A stretch of DNA of 20,766 bases, from positions 1-20,766 of the forward strand of contig CAYPKW010000043.1 in assembly GCA_964411425.1 (NCBI GenBank), given 5' to 3'. Below, piece after piece: positions 1-8,005 of this stretch; position 1 is the first letter of the stretch, and every line of letters starts with the position of its first letter. Made by a program: the position numbers and the translations under genes. The stretch is from CAYPKW01 sp964411425. Lineage in GTDB: Bacteria; Pseudomonadota; Alphaproteobacteria; Dongiales; Dongiaceae. Below the pieces are notes generated by a model. The model was given only the letters and a program-made list of their open reading frames with translations. It was not told the origin of the DNA and did no database searches.

Positions 1-8
1 TGAACAAA

Positions 9-130
9 ACCTCGTCCTGAGGAGCGCCCGCCCTTCGTCCGGCTGACCTCATCCTGAGGAGGGCCATAGGCCCGTCTCGAAGGAGAGGTCAGCCGGCTCA
101 GGGTGAGGGGGCGCGTCTCGAAGGACGGGC
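9..130. repeat. Nested REP-like palindromic elements
   Basis: The TCCTGAGGAG / TCTCGAAGGA signature of alphaproteobacterial intergenic palindromes occurs more than once. One element has perfect 12-base inverted arms, CCGGCTGACCTC at 39-50 and GAGGTCAGCCGG at 85-96. It lies inside what look like the two halves of another element, CTCGTCCTGAGGAGCGC near 11-27 and GCGCGTCTCGAAGGACGGG at 111-129. No gene is apparent in 1-171. Such elements usually lie between genes and can form strong RNA hairpins if transcribed. The family assignment rests on memory of common repeats, not on a search. Confidence 0.7.
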
Positions 131-171
131 TACGAGTCTATCTCAGAGGCTCTTGGTATAAGACGGCGGCC

Positions 172-1666
172 ATGCCAGCGGTGCCCTCGAGGCTGTTCCC
201 GGCCGCGGAACTATACCGCGTCGCCTCCGCCAAGTTCCTGTTCGGCATCGACCTGCGCACGCTGGCGCTGTTCCGCGTCTTTGCGGGCCTCGTCATCCTC
301 GCCGACCTGTTCAACCGCGCGCTTTATCTACGCTCCTTCTATACGGACTTCGGCATTCTGCCCCGCGCCGCGTACTACGAGATCGGGGGCGCGGCGGCGC
401 CGCTCACCTTCCACGCGGTCGGCGGATCGACGCTGGCGCAAGCGTTGCTGTTCGCCGCCGCCGCGCTGCTGGCGATAGCGCTCGTATTCGGCTTCTTCAC
501 CCGCACCGTCACGGTCCTTTCGTGGTTGTTCCTGCTGTCGCTGGAGAACCGCAACCCGTATGTCGTCTCGGCCTCCGACCACCTGCAGCGCATGCTGCTG
601 TTCTGGGGAATGCTCCTGCCGCTCGGCGCGCGGTTCTCGATCGACCGGTCGATCCGGCCGCACGGGTATCCGGGCGCCAACGCCCATTGCTCCATCTCGT
701 CCGCCGCGCTCTTGCTGCAGACGGCCCTGCTCTACCTGTTCACGGCGCTGCTCAAGACCGCGCCGGACTGGTGAGCGGACGGCACGGCGGTCTATTTTGC
801 GCTGCACCTCGACACGCTCGTCTCGCCGGCCGGCCGCGTCCTGCGCGAGTTCCCGGGCGTAATGACGCTGCTGACGCGCTCGGTGCTGGCCATCGAGTTC
901 GCGGCGCCGCTGCTGTTCTTTCTACCCTTCCTGCAGCCGATTCCGCGGCTCGTCGGGTTGGCCGGACTGTTCCTGATGCATCTGGGCTTCCTCGTCCTCA
1001 TGCGGATCGAGCTGTTCCCGCTGGTGAGCTGGCTGGCGCTCACGCCGTTCATCCCGGGGTTCGTGTGGGACGGCCGAGCCATGCCGCCATTGGGCGCGGC
1101 GGCGCGCCGGCTCAGGCGGATCGCCTTATGGCTCGGCGGCCGCGATCCGGACATTCTTGCGCGAGGGCGCCTGCTACGTGCTGCTGAACTTGGTGGTGCT
1201 GTGGAACATCGCCACCCTGCCTCAACTCTCATGGTCGGTGCCGGAACCCATCCGGCAGGTGTCGCTGTTCCTGCGTCTCGACCAGTATTGGGGCATGTTC
1301 GCGCCGCGCCCGGCCCGGGCCGAGAACTGGTACGTGATCCGGGGCGTGCTGCAGGACGGCGAGGTCGTGGACGTCTATCGCCTAAGGTCGGGCGAGCCGC
1401 TGTGGAAGAAACCGGCCGACAACTACGAGTTCTACGCCAGCCGACGGTGGCGCAAGTTCCTCGAGAAGCTGCCACAGCCGGAGTTCGAGTTCCTTCGTCT
1501 TCACTACGGCCGCTACCTGTGCCAGCGGTGGAACGAACAAGCCGGGCCGGGCAAGCGCCTAGCCACCTTCGAGATCGGCGTGCTGCAAGAGTTGAACCAG
1601 CCCGACTACGCGCCGGCGCAATTCTCGCGCGCCGTCATCTGGTATCACGACTGTCAGGCGAAATAG
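172..1666 (+). pseudogene. HTTM-domain membrane protein, broken by a nonsense codon and a frameshift
   Basis: Conceptual translation gives an HTTM protein, a bacterial relative of vitamin K-dependent gamma-carboxylase with several membrane helices. The ATG at 172 starts MPAVPSRLF and reads through the family's N-terminal pattern (LRTLALFRVFAGLVILADL, then FYTDFGILPR). At 772-774 a TGA interrupts the frame just after LLKTAPDW; the same frame then continues with ADGTAVYFALHLD, the usual family sequence, so one base change (for example CGA to TGA) would explain the stop. Near 1120-1145 homology moves to another frame, which carries REGACYVLLNLVVLWN, LDQYWGMFAPRP and ENWYVIRGVLQDGE and ends at 1666. 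Two independent lesions suggest a decayed gene, though sequencing error is possible. It converges on a DCC-family gene 4 bases away, a common partner of HTTM genes. Its enzymatic role in bacteria is not established. Confidence 0.8.
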
Positions 1667-1670
1667 CGGC

Positions 1671-2063
1671 TCACAGGCCGCGGCGACCGAGGACGAACAG
1701 CGCGGCCCTGCGGCCGGCGCGGAGCGCGGGGTAGAACAACGCCGCCCGTCGCTTCGAGGAGAACGCGGCGGCCGCGACGCGATTGAACAGATCGCTGCGG
1801 CCGCTGAGCAGCGCCAGGGCGTGCAGGCTGTCGGCCGCGTAATAATGTCGACCGGCCATCTTCAGGACCATGCCCTGGTTGAGATCGAACCCCAACCCGC
1901 GGCATTCCTCGACCGCGGGCCCGCCGGCCCGCGCATCGACGAGGCGCAAGCCGACGCTCTTCTTCAGCCGCAGGTGGCGGACGTAGGCGGAGCAGAACGG
2001 GCAATAGCCGTCGTAGACGAGCCACGGCTCGCTCGGGCCTGCCACCGGCGCCGCTTCCCGCAT
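1671..2063 (-). CDS. DCC-family (DUF393) thiol-disulfide oxidoreductase-like protein
   Basis: This 130-residue protein has the DCC-family N-terminus LVYDGYCPFCSAYVRHLRLK, with a Cys-Pro-Phe-Cys pair at C21/C24 on a thioredoxin-like fold. The size fits the family, and the C-terminal half is rich in Arg and aromatic residues as usual (FYPALRAGRR). The family normally reads DGDCxxC; here the acidic residue before the cysteine is Tyr (DGYC). The ATG at 2063 is chosen because it lies just before the conserved beta strand; longer forms in the same frame run back into the preceding LysM gene in the wrong frame for it. It follows the LysM gene by 26 bases and is probably co-transcribed with it. It converges on the broken HTTM gene. 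DCC and HTTM genes often occur together, so loss of the HTTM partner may have left this gene without its usual substrate. The biochemical role is unproven. Confidence 0.85.
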   Translation of the reverse strand: MREAAPVAGPSEPWLVYDGYCPFCSAYVRHLRLKKSVGLRLVDARAGGPAVEECRGLGFDLNQGMVLKMAGRHYYAADSLHALALLSGRSDLFNRVAAAAFSSKRRAALFYPALRAGRRAALFVLGRRGL

Positions 2064-2089
2064 GACCGTCGCCGCCACGCCCCGGCGGC

Positions 2090-3133
2090 CTATTCGTCGC
2101 CGCTCGCGGCCGCGGCCCCCGGCACCACGAACACCTGGCCGGGATAGATGAGGTCCGGGTCGGCGATCTGGTCGCGGTTGGCGCCGTAGATCGCCGCGTA
2201 GCGAAGGCCGTGCCCGTAGGACATCCAGGAGATATGCCACAGCGTGGCGCCCGGCTGGATGACCACCAAGCGCTGGCCGGGAGATATGCCGGACGGCGCC
2301 AGTCGGGCGAACTGGGTCTCCGCCCGCGCCACCACGCGGCCGGAGGTGTCGATCGCATCGACCCTTAGGCGGTGCTCGCCGGCGCCAACCGGCCGCTCCG
2401 ATCCCACTTGCCAGCGCCCCGACGCCTCGCCGGTGCCGACGCCGATCGGCTCGTTGTCCAGATAGGCTTGCAGTCTCGTGTTCGGCGCCCCGCGACCGCC
2501 GAGAACGAAATTGCCCGCCTCGTCATACTCGACCGCTTCGATCGCCAGCCTGCCCGGGCCGACCGAGGCCTCGGCCGGTTCCGTGCCCTGCTCCGCCGGT
2601 ACCGAGGGAGCCTGCAGGACCGTGCTCGCGCCCTCGCCTTCGCGCGGCACCGCCAGCGCCAGCGCCGCGCCGGTCTCCGCCGCCGCGCGGCCGGCGATGT
2701 CCTCTTTCGGCTCCGGCACCACCACCATGACAACTTCTTTTGAAGTCTGCTCCGCCTCGCCAGGCAGGCGCGCGGACAGGCTCAGCTCGTGGCTGCCCGG
2801 CCCCGTGGCCCGATCCGGCACCAGGACCCACTCGCCGCGGCCGTCGCTCACCACCCGACCGATCGGCTGCCCGTCGTTCAGCACGGTGACCTCGGCGCCG
2901 GGTTCGGCGCGGCCGGCGATGACGGTGCCCCCGCCGGGCGTCACGCGCACGATGTCGAAACTGGGCCGGATCGGCTGCGCTGTCTCCGGCAGGGCCGCAA
3001 CGCCGGCGCTCTCTTCGGGTATCGCCGGCGCTTCGACGGGCAGATCGCGGCGCAGCACGACCGCGAGCGCGATCGCCCCGGCCACGACCGCCACCGCCGA
3101 TCCGATGATGAGGTTGCGTTTCATGCGTTTCAT
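2090..3133 (-). CDS. Membrane-anchored LysM peptidoglycan-binding protein with Ig-like repeats
   Basis: This 347-residue protein starts MKRMKRNLIIGSAVAVVAGA: a short basic stretch, then one hydrophobic helix (about 7-25), so it is probably anchored in the inner membrane facing the periplasm. Two extracellular-type beta domains follow, one around residues 45-130 (GTVIAGRAEPGAEVTVLNDG) and one around 195-275 (NFVLGGRGAPNTRLQAYLDNEPIG), both with the look of bacterial Ig-like or adhesion repeats. They are separated by an Ala/Glu/Pro-rich linker. The C-terminus (about 285-335) is a LysM domain with GATLWHISWMSYGHGLRYAAIYGANRDQI and LIYPGQVFVVP. The start is placed at the ATG before the basic/hydrophobic signal; upstream residues in frame look like noise. 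A second ATG three codons later would give nearly the same protein. It heads a two-gene unit with the DCC gene and diverges from the transporter operon. Confidence 0.85.
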   Translation of the reverse strand: MKRMKRNLIIGSAVAVVAGAIALAVVLRRDLPVEAPAIPEESAGVAALPETAQPIRPSFDIVRVTPGGGTVIAGRAEPGAEVTVLNDGQPIGRVVSDGRGEWVLVPDRATGPGSHELSLSARLPGEAEQTSKEVVMVVVPEPKEDIAGRAAAETGAALALAVPREGEGASTVLQAPSVPAEQGTEPAEASVGPGRLAIEAVEYDEAGNFVLGGRGAPNTRLQAYLDNEPIGVGTGEASGRWQVGSERPVGAGEHRLRVDAIDTSGRVVARAETQFARLAPSGISPGQRLVVIQPGATLWHISWMSYGHGLRYAAIYGANRDQIADPDLIYPGQVFVVPGAAAASGDE

Positions 3134-3207
3134 GCCGCGGCGCGAGCGAGCGTAACTCGCCCACCGGCGCGGTGCAATCGCGGCGGCCCCATTTCTGCCC
3201 TCGCCCC

Positions 3208-3236
3208 TTTCCTCTGCGTGGCCTTGCCCGTAGGAT
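3208..3236 (+). promoter_or_regulatory. Possible sigma-70 promoter for the transporter operon
   Basis: TTTCCT (3208-3213) and TAGGAT (3231-3236) are 17 bases apart, upstream of the leader ORF and livGF. The match to consensus is partial (3 of 6 and 4 of 6), so this is only a candidate. The 196-base gap between the divergent LysM and livGF genes must hold promoters for both directions; nothing stronger was visible by eye. Confidence 0.25.
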
Positions 3237-3264
3237 AAGACCCGAACGCATCGACGGGGAGGCA

Positions 3265-3333
3265 ATGAATCCGTTCTGGGGCGCCGGGCGCGCCGGCCGC
3301 ATTGGCGCGCCAAGGGCGCAGTTCGCGCCATGA
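3265..3333 (+). CDS. Possible 23-codon leader peptide overlapping livGF start
   Basis: An ATG at 3265 preceded by GGGGAGG (3256-3262) opens a short frame, MNPFWGAGRAGRIGARPRAQ then FAP, that stops at TGA 3331-3333. The stop overlaps the livGF start codon in an ATGA arrangement. The Shine-Dalgarno-like run lies only 2 bases from the ATG, closer than ideal. Two copies of GGCGCGCC (3287-3294 and 3304-3311) can pair into an 8-bp GC stem inside the frame. If translated, the peptide would couple its own translation to livGF, which has only a weak, distant ribosome site of its own (AAGGG at 3312-3316). No homology is recognised and translation is not proven. Confidence 0.35.
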   Translation: MNPFWGAGRAGRIGAPRAQFAP

Positions 3334-4838
3334 CCGCGCTTGAGTTGCGCGGCGTCTCAATGAACTTCGGCGGCGTGAAGGCGCTGGACGGTTTGTCGCT
3401 TACGGTCGAGCCGGGCGAAATCCACGGCCTGATCGGCCCCAACGGCTCGGGCAAGTCCACCGCGTTCAACGTCATCACCGGCCTCTATCGGCCGGCCGCG
3501 GGCGACGTGCGGCTCGACGGCCGCTCGCTCGTCGGGCTCAGACCCGACCAGATCGCCGCCCGCGGCGTCGGCCGCACGTTTCAGGCGCTGCGGCTGTTCG
3601 TCGGCATGACGGTGCTGGAAAACGTCATGCTCGGCACACATCTGGCGCCCGGCCCGCCCTCGGCCGCCGACGTCCTCTTGGATACGCCGCGCTTCCGCCG
3701 GCGCGAGCGCGACCTCGCCCAGCGCTGCCTCGCCACGCTCGAGGACCTGCATGTCGCCGATTACGCGGAGGCCGAGGCGGCCTCGCTGCCCTACGGGGTG
3801 CAGAAACGCATCGACCTCGCGCGCAGCCTGGTGGCCGAGCCGCGCGTGCTGCTGCTCGACGAGCCGGCGGCGGGTCTGACCGAGGCCGAGAGCCGCCAGC
3901 TCATGGACCTCATCCGCTCGCTGCACGAGCGGCGCCGGTTCGCGCTGCTGCTGGTCGAGCACGATATGCAGTTCGTCAGCGCGCTGTGCTCGCGCATCGC
4001 GGCGATCGACTTCGGCCGGCTGCTGGCCGAGGGCACGCCCGCGGAGGTGCGCCGCGACGCCCGCGTGATTACCGCCTATCTCGGCACCGGCCGCAAGGCG
4101 GCGGCCACCGTCGCGCCCGCGCCCGCGACGCCGGCACCCGCCGAGATCGAGGTCGCCGAGGTCGAGGTGCGCTACGGCGCCGTGCCGGCCTTGCGCCGGG
4201 TGTCGCTCGCCGCCCCGGCCGGGGCGATCACGGCCATCGTCGGCGCCAACGGCGCCGGCAAGACGACGCTGCTGTCGGCCGTCGCGGGAGTAGTGCCGGC
4301 CCATCGCGGCGCCATCCGCCACGGCGGCCGCGACGTGACGCGGCTCGCCTGCGAGGAACGGGTGGCGGCCGGCATCGTCATGTGCCCGGAGGGCCGCCGG
4401 CTCTTTCCCGACATGACGGTGCAGGAGAACCTTCTGCTCGGCGCCTATCGCGCCCGCGGCCCGGCCGCGGCGACGCTGGACAAGGTCTACACGCTCTTTC
4501 CCCGCCTGGCCGAGCGGCGGCGCCAGGCGGCGGGCACGCTTTCGGGCGGAGAGCAGCAGATGGTCGCCATCGGCCGGGCGCTGATGGCGCAGCCGCGCGT
4601 GTTGCTGCTGGACGAACCCTCGCTCGGCCTCGCGCCCAACCTGGTGGAGCTCATTTTCGCCACCATCGCCGAGATCGGCAAGCTCGGCTGCACCATCCTG
4701 CTGGTGGAGCAGAACGCCGCCATGGCGCTCGACATCGCCGCGCGCGGCTACGTGCTGGAAACCGGGACGGTGAAGCTCTCCGGCACCGCCGCCGAGCTCA
4801 AGAGCCACCGCGAGGTGGTCGAGGCCTATTTGGGATAG
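3330..4838 (+). CDS. Fused LivG-LivF ATPase of a HAAT-family ABC importer
   Basis: One 502-residue chain holds both ATPases that are normally separate proteins in branched-chain amino acid-type (HAAT) importers. Domain 1 (1-252) is LivG-like: Walker A GPNGSGKST at 36-44, GVGRTFQALRLF with Q-loop Q85, a degenerate signature LPYGVQ near 153-158, Walker B VLLLDEP at 173-179 and H-loop H211. An Ala/Pro linker (about 253-272) joins domain 2 (273-502), which is LivF-like: Walker A GANGAGKTT at 305-313, EGRRLFPDMTVQENLLLGAY, signature LSGGE at 404-408, Walker B at 423-429, and Gln (VEQNA) in place of the H-loop His, as is usual in LivF. It leads the operon and is followed after 4 bases by livH. The subunit would work at the cytoplasmic face of LivH/LivM. 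The transported compound cannot be told from the ATPase. Confidence 0.93.
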   Translation: MTALELRGVSMNFGGVKALDGLSLTVEPGEIHGLIGPNGSGKSTAFNVITGLYRPAAGDVRLDGRSLVGLRPDQIAARGVGRTFQALRLFVGMTVLENVMLGTHLAPGPPSAADVLLDTPRFRRRERDLAQRCLATLEDLHVADYAEAEAASLPYGVQKRIDLARSLVAEPRVLLLDEPAAGLTEAESRQLMDLIRSLHERRRFALLLVEHDMQFVSALCSRIAAIDFGRLLAEGTPAEVRRDARVITAYLGTGRKAAATVAPAPATPAPAEIEVAEVEVRYGAVPALRRVSLAAPAGAITAIVGANGAGKTTLLSAVAGVVPAHRGAIRHGGRDVTRLACEERVAAGIVMCPEGRRLFPDMTVQENLLLGAYRARGPAAATLDKVYTLFPRLAERRRQAAGTLSGGEQQMVAIGRALMAQPRVLLLDEPSLGLAPNLVELIFATIAEIGKLGCTILLVEQNAAMALDIAARGYVLETGTVKLSGTAAELKSHREVVEAYLG

Positions 4839-4842
4839 GGGC

Positions 4843-5739
4843 ATGTCGGCGCTCACTGTTTTTTTGCAGCAAACCGCCAATGGACTCGTACTGGGCTGCC
4901 TCTACGGCCTGCTCGCCATCGGCCTCAGCATGGTCTACGGCATCCTGCGCATGATCAACTTCGCGCATGGCGAGATCCTGATGGTGGGCGTTTTCGTGGC
5001 GTTGCCGGTGTCGTGGGCGGGGGCGCCGTTTCCGGTGGCGCTACTGGCCGGCGTGGCGGCGTCCGCGTTCTTGGGCGTCGTCGTGCAGCGCCTCGTCTAC
5101 CGGCCGCTGCTCAAGTCGCGCGACGTGACGCTGCTCGTCGCCTCGCTCGGCGTATCGCTGCTGCTGCAGAACGTCGTGCTGATGCTGACCTCGCCGCAGC
5201 CCAAGCGCCCCGATCCCTCGGCTTTTCTCGACCGGCAGGTCGAGTTGGGCGGGGTCATCCTGCGCAACATCGACCTGACGATCGTGCTGTTGGCGCTCGT
5301 CTTCATGGCGGCGACCAGCCTGTTCCTCAAATACGCGCCCGCGGGGCGCGCGCTCAGGGCCATGGCGCAGGACCAGGGGGCGGCGCGCATGATGGGCATC
5401 CGCGTGCCGTTCATGGTCATGATGTGCTTCCTGATCGGCTCGGCGCTGGCGGGGCTCGCCGGCGTCTTCATCGGCTACAAATACGGGCACCTGACGCCGC
5501 TCGCGGGGTTCCTCCCCGGCATGAAGGGGTTCGTCGCCGCGGTCATCGGCGGCATCGGCTCGTTCCCGGGGGCGGTGGTGGGCGGCCTGATCCTCGGGCT
5601 GCTCGAGGTCTTCCTGGTCGGCTACCTGCCCGACGCGCTGGCGCAGTTCCGCGACGGTTACGTGTTCCTGGTGCTGATCCTGGTGCTGCTGGTGCGCCCG
5701 AGCGGCCTGTTCGGCAAGGGCGAGGCGGTGAAGGTCTGA
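4843..5739 (+). CDS. LivH-family inner-membrane permease of HAAT ABC importer
   Basis: This 298-residue, very hydrophobic protein opens with the LivH hallmark NGLVLGCLYGLLAIGLSMVY followed by GILRMINFAHGE. It has about eight predicted membrane segments. A cytoplasmic coupling region GRALRAMAQDQGAARMMGI (about 167-185) would contact the ATPase, and the C-terminal signature GFVAAVIGGIGSFPGAVVGG is present, so the protein appears intact and of family length. The ATG at 4843 lies 4 bases after the livGF stop, and livM follows with a 2-base gap, so translation is probably coupled through the operon. Together with LivM it forms the membrane channel. LivH/LivM pairs carry amino acids, urea, amides and aromatic acids in different bacteria, so the name does not define a branched-chain amino acid substrate. 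Confidence 0.94.
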   Translation: MSALTVFLQQTANGLVLGCLYGLLAIGLSMVYGILRMINFAHGEILMVGVFVALPVSWAGAPFPVALLAGVAASAFLGVVVQRLVYRPLLKSRDVTLLVASLGVSLLLQNVVLMLTSPQPKRPDPSAFLDRQVELGGVILRNIDLTIVLLALVFMAATSLFLKYAPAGRALRAMAQDQGAARMMGIRVPFMVMMCFLIGSALAGLAGVFIGYKYGHLTPLAGFLPGMKGFVAAVIGGIGSFPGAVVGGLILGLLEVFLVGYLPDALAQFRDGYVFLVLILVLLVRPSGLFGKGEAVKV

Positions 5740-5741
5740 GC

Positions 5742-6800
5742 ATGGAGAGCGAGGCACCGCGCCAGATCGCCTTTGTCGTCGGCCTGGCGGCGGCGGGCGC
5801 GCTTGCGCTCTGGGCCGCCCAGGCCGGCCTCAACAACTTCCACCTGCAGATCCTGGGCCTGCTCGGCATCAACATAATGGCGACGGCGAGCCTCAACCTC
5901 GCCGCCGGCTACGGCGGCATGTTCTCGCTCGGGCACCCGGCGTTCATGGCCTTGGGCGGCTACACCGCCGCGCTGCTCACCTACCCGGTCGCCTTGAAGG
6001 CCACCCGCATCCCGGCTTGGCCGGACTGGCTGCTGGGCGTGGAAGCGCCGTTCCTGCCGGCGCTGTTGGCCGGCGGCGCCACCGCCGCCGTCGCTGCGGT
6101 GCTGGTCGGCTATCCGGTGCTCCGCCTCAAGGGCCACTATTTCGCCGTCGCCACCCTGGGCCTCACGGTGATCGTGCAGACCTCGCTCGTGAACCTGCAG
6201 GACTTCACCCGCGGCGCGCTCGGCCTTTCCGGCATCCCGCAGCATACCAACCTGTGGTGGATTTACGGCTGGGCGGCGCTCACCCTCTACGTCATCCACC
6301 GGGTGGTGCATTCGCGCTTCGGGCGCGCGCTCAGGGCGGTGCGCGACGACCCCATCGCGGCGCAAATGAGCGGCGTGGACGTGGGGCGCACGCGTCTCTC
6401 CGCCTTCGCGCTCAGCGCCTTCTTCGCCGGCGTGGCGGGCGGCCTGGTCGGGCACCTGCTGCGCATCCTCACGCCCGGCCAGTTCTCCTTCAATGCCGTC
6501 TTCCTCGGCGTGGCGATGATGATCCTGGGCGGCATGGGTCGGCTGTGGGGCAGCGTCATCGGCGCCGCGGTCATGACCGTCCTGCCGCAGTTCATCATTC
6601 CGTTCGAGCGCGGCGGCTCGGTGCTGGGCGTCGAGGTACCGGCACTGAACGGCTTGACCCAGGTGGTGACCGCCCTCATCCTGATCGGGGTCATGCTGTT
6701 CCGTCCCGAGGGCATCGCCGGGCGGCGCGAACTGACGTTGCGGCTGTTCGCTCAATGGTTGGGGCGGCGCCGGCGCGCCGGCTCCGGATCGGGGGCATGA
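5742..6800 (+). CDS. LivM-family inner-membrane permease of HAAT ABC importer
   Basis: This 352-residue permease is the LivH partner. Hallmarks are NIMATASLNLAAGYGGMFSLGHPAFMALGGY (about residues 43-72), the mid-protein LKGHYFAVATLGL, and the coupling loop GRALRAVRDDPIAAQMSGVDV (about 196-216). These are followed by FALSAFFAGVAGGL and the C-terminal GVAMMILGGMGRLWGSVIGA. The ATG at 5742 is used, although the frame is open far upstream, because it gives the normal N-terminal helix and sits 2 bases after the livH stop. The C-terminus ends in a short Arg-rich tail (LGRRRRAGSGSGA). The binding-protein gene follows after 31 bases with its own strong ribosome site, which would allow the higher expression usual for periplasmic components. 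Confidence 0.93.
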   Translation: MESEAPRQIAFVVGLAAAGALALWAAQAGLNNFHLQILGLLGINIMATASLNLAAGYGGMFSLGHPAFMALGGYTAALLTYPVALKATRIPAWPDWLLGVEAPFLPALLAGGATAAVAAVLVGYPVLRLKGHYFAVATLGLTVIVQTSLVNLQDFTRGALGLSGIPQHTNLWWIYGWAALTLYVIHRVVHSRFGRALRAVRDDPIAAQMSGVDVGRTRLSAFALSAFFAGVAGGLVGHLLRILTPGQFSFNAVFLGVAMMILGGMGRLWGSVIGAAVMTVLPQFIIPFERGGSVLGVEVPALNGLTQVVTALILIGVMLFRPEGIAGRRELTLRLFAQWLGRRRRAGSGSGA

Positions 6801-6831
6801 CGAGGCTTCACATCGAAAGGGAGAGAAAGCG

Positions 6832-7986
6832 ATGAACCGCAGACCGGGAATGGGAACGCTCGCCCTTGCGGCGTTGTCCCTTGGGGCGCTGATGGCCACG
6901 GCCGGCGCCCAGGAGCCGATCAAGCTCGGCGCGATTTACAGCCTGACCGGGTCCTATGCCACCATCGAGGATCCGGCCTACAAGGCGGCGAAGCTCGCCG
7001 TCAAGCAGATCAACGACGCGGGTGGCATCAAGGGCCGCCCCATCGAGCTCATCCATTACGACGGCAAGAGCACGCTCGAGGACATCGCCAACGCCGCTCA
7101 GCGCCTGGTGCACGAGGACAAGGTCATCGCCATGATCGGCGTGGCGGATTCGGGCTTCTTCCTAGCCAGCGCGCCGATCGCCCAGGACGCCGGCATCCCC
7201 TATCTCGACACCGGCGGCACGGTGCCGAACCTGCCCGAGCAGGTGGGCGAGTACGGTCACATGATGCCGTTCGGCGACGATTACCAGGCCTTCGTCGCGG
7301 CCGACTTCGCGTTGGGCGACCTCGGCGCCAAGACCGCCTTCCTGTTGCGCGACGGCGACACCGACTACACGCGCGCCATCGCCACCTTCTTCGAGCAACG
7401 CTTCACCGAGAAGGGCGGCAAGCTGCTCGATTCGAGCACCTATCACACCGGCGACACCGACTATTCGAGCCACATCACCAAGATCCGCAGCCTCGACCCG
7501 CAGCCCGACATCATTTACGCGGCGATGAACCCAGGCGACGACGCCACCTTCGTGCGCCAGGCGCGCGAGGCCGGCGTGCAGCTGCCGATCATCGGCGGCG
7601 ACGCCTTCGACAACCCGGACCTGGTGAAGAATGCCGGCGCCGCCAATACCCACGACGTCTACTTCACCACGCACATGGCGCTGACCGAGGACGGCGGCAT
7701 GGTCAGCGAGTTCATCGCGGCCTACAAGGCCGAATACGGCATCCCGCCGGAGAACGCCTTCGCCGGCCTCGGCTACGATTCCGTGCTGCTGATGGCGGAG
7801 GCCATGAACCGCGCCTCCGAGCTTTCATCCAAGGCGATCAACGACGCCATCTTCGCCATCACCGACTTCAACGGCGTCACCGGCAAGGCGAGCTTCGCCG
7901 ACCCCAAGCGCGCGCCGGACAAGGAGGTCACCCTCATCGCGGTGAAGGACGGCGTCTTCACCCTGCTCGGCAACCGCAAACCGTAG
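6832..7986 (+). CDS. Periplasmic substrate-binding protein of HAAT ABC importer (LivK-like)
   Basis: This 384-residue protein has an N-terminal signal peptide, MNRRPGMGTLALAALSLGAL then MATAGA, with probable cleavage near residues 26/27, and then a type 1 periplasmic binding fold: PIKLGAIYSLTGSYATIEDP, AAKLAVKQINDAGGIKGRPI, and the later AGLGYDSVLLMAEAMNRA. The ATG at 6832 is preceded by AAAGGGAGAG about 8-9 bases upstream, the clearest ribosome site in the operon. It is the last transporter component and is followed by a glutamine-synthetase-fold gene across a hairpin. It delivers ligand to LivH/LivM. The ligand is unknown. Its position beside amide/amine-processing genes makes an amide, N-acyl amino acid or short amine-containing compound a reasonable inference, but branched-chain amino acids cannot be excluded. 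Confidence 0.93.
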   Translation: MNRRPGMGTLALAALSLGALMATAGAQEPIKLGAIYSLTGSYATIEDPAYKAAKLAVKQINDAGGIKGRPIELIHYDGKSTLEDIANAAQRLVHEDKVIAMIGVADSGFFLASAPIAQDAGIPYLDTGGTVPNLPEQVGEYGHMMPFGDDYQAFVAADFALGDLGAKTAFLLRDGDTDYTRAIATFFEQRFTEKGGKLLDSSTYHTGDTDYSSHITKIRSLDPQPDIIYAAMNPGDDATFVRQAREAGVQLPIIGGDAFDNPDLVKNAGAANTHDVYFTTHMALTEDGGMVSEFIAAYKAEYGIPPENAFAGLGYDSVLLMAEAMNRASELSSKAINDAIFAITDFNGVTGKASFADPKRAPDKEVTLIAVKDGVFTLLGNRKP

Positions 7987-8005
7987 CCGCTCTTGCTCGC
8001 CTCCT

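Noticed and set aside
1187..1734. Continuation of the first HTTM frame past the frame change
   Set aside because: After about 1145 this frame becomes Arg/Pro-rich without family motifs, while the neighbouring frame carries the HTTM C-terminus.
3357..4880. Long minus-strand open frame (507 codons) opposite livGF
   Set aside because: Low-complexity Arg/Gly/His-rich translation; it is the antisense shadow of a clear ABC ATPase in GC-rich DNA.
5013..5741. N-terminal extension of livM reaching into livH
   Set aside because: The extension is an out-of-frame reading of livH; the ATG at 5742 gives the normal LivM N-terminus.
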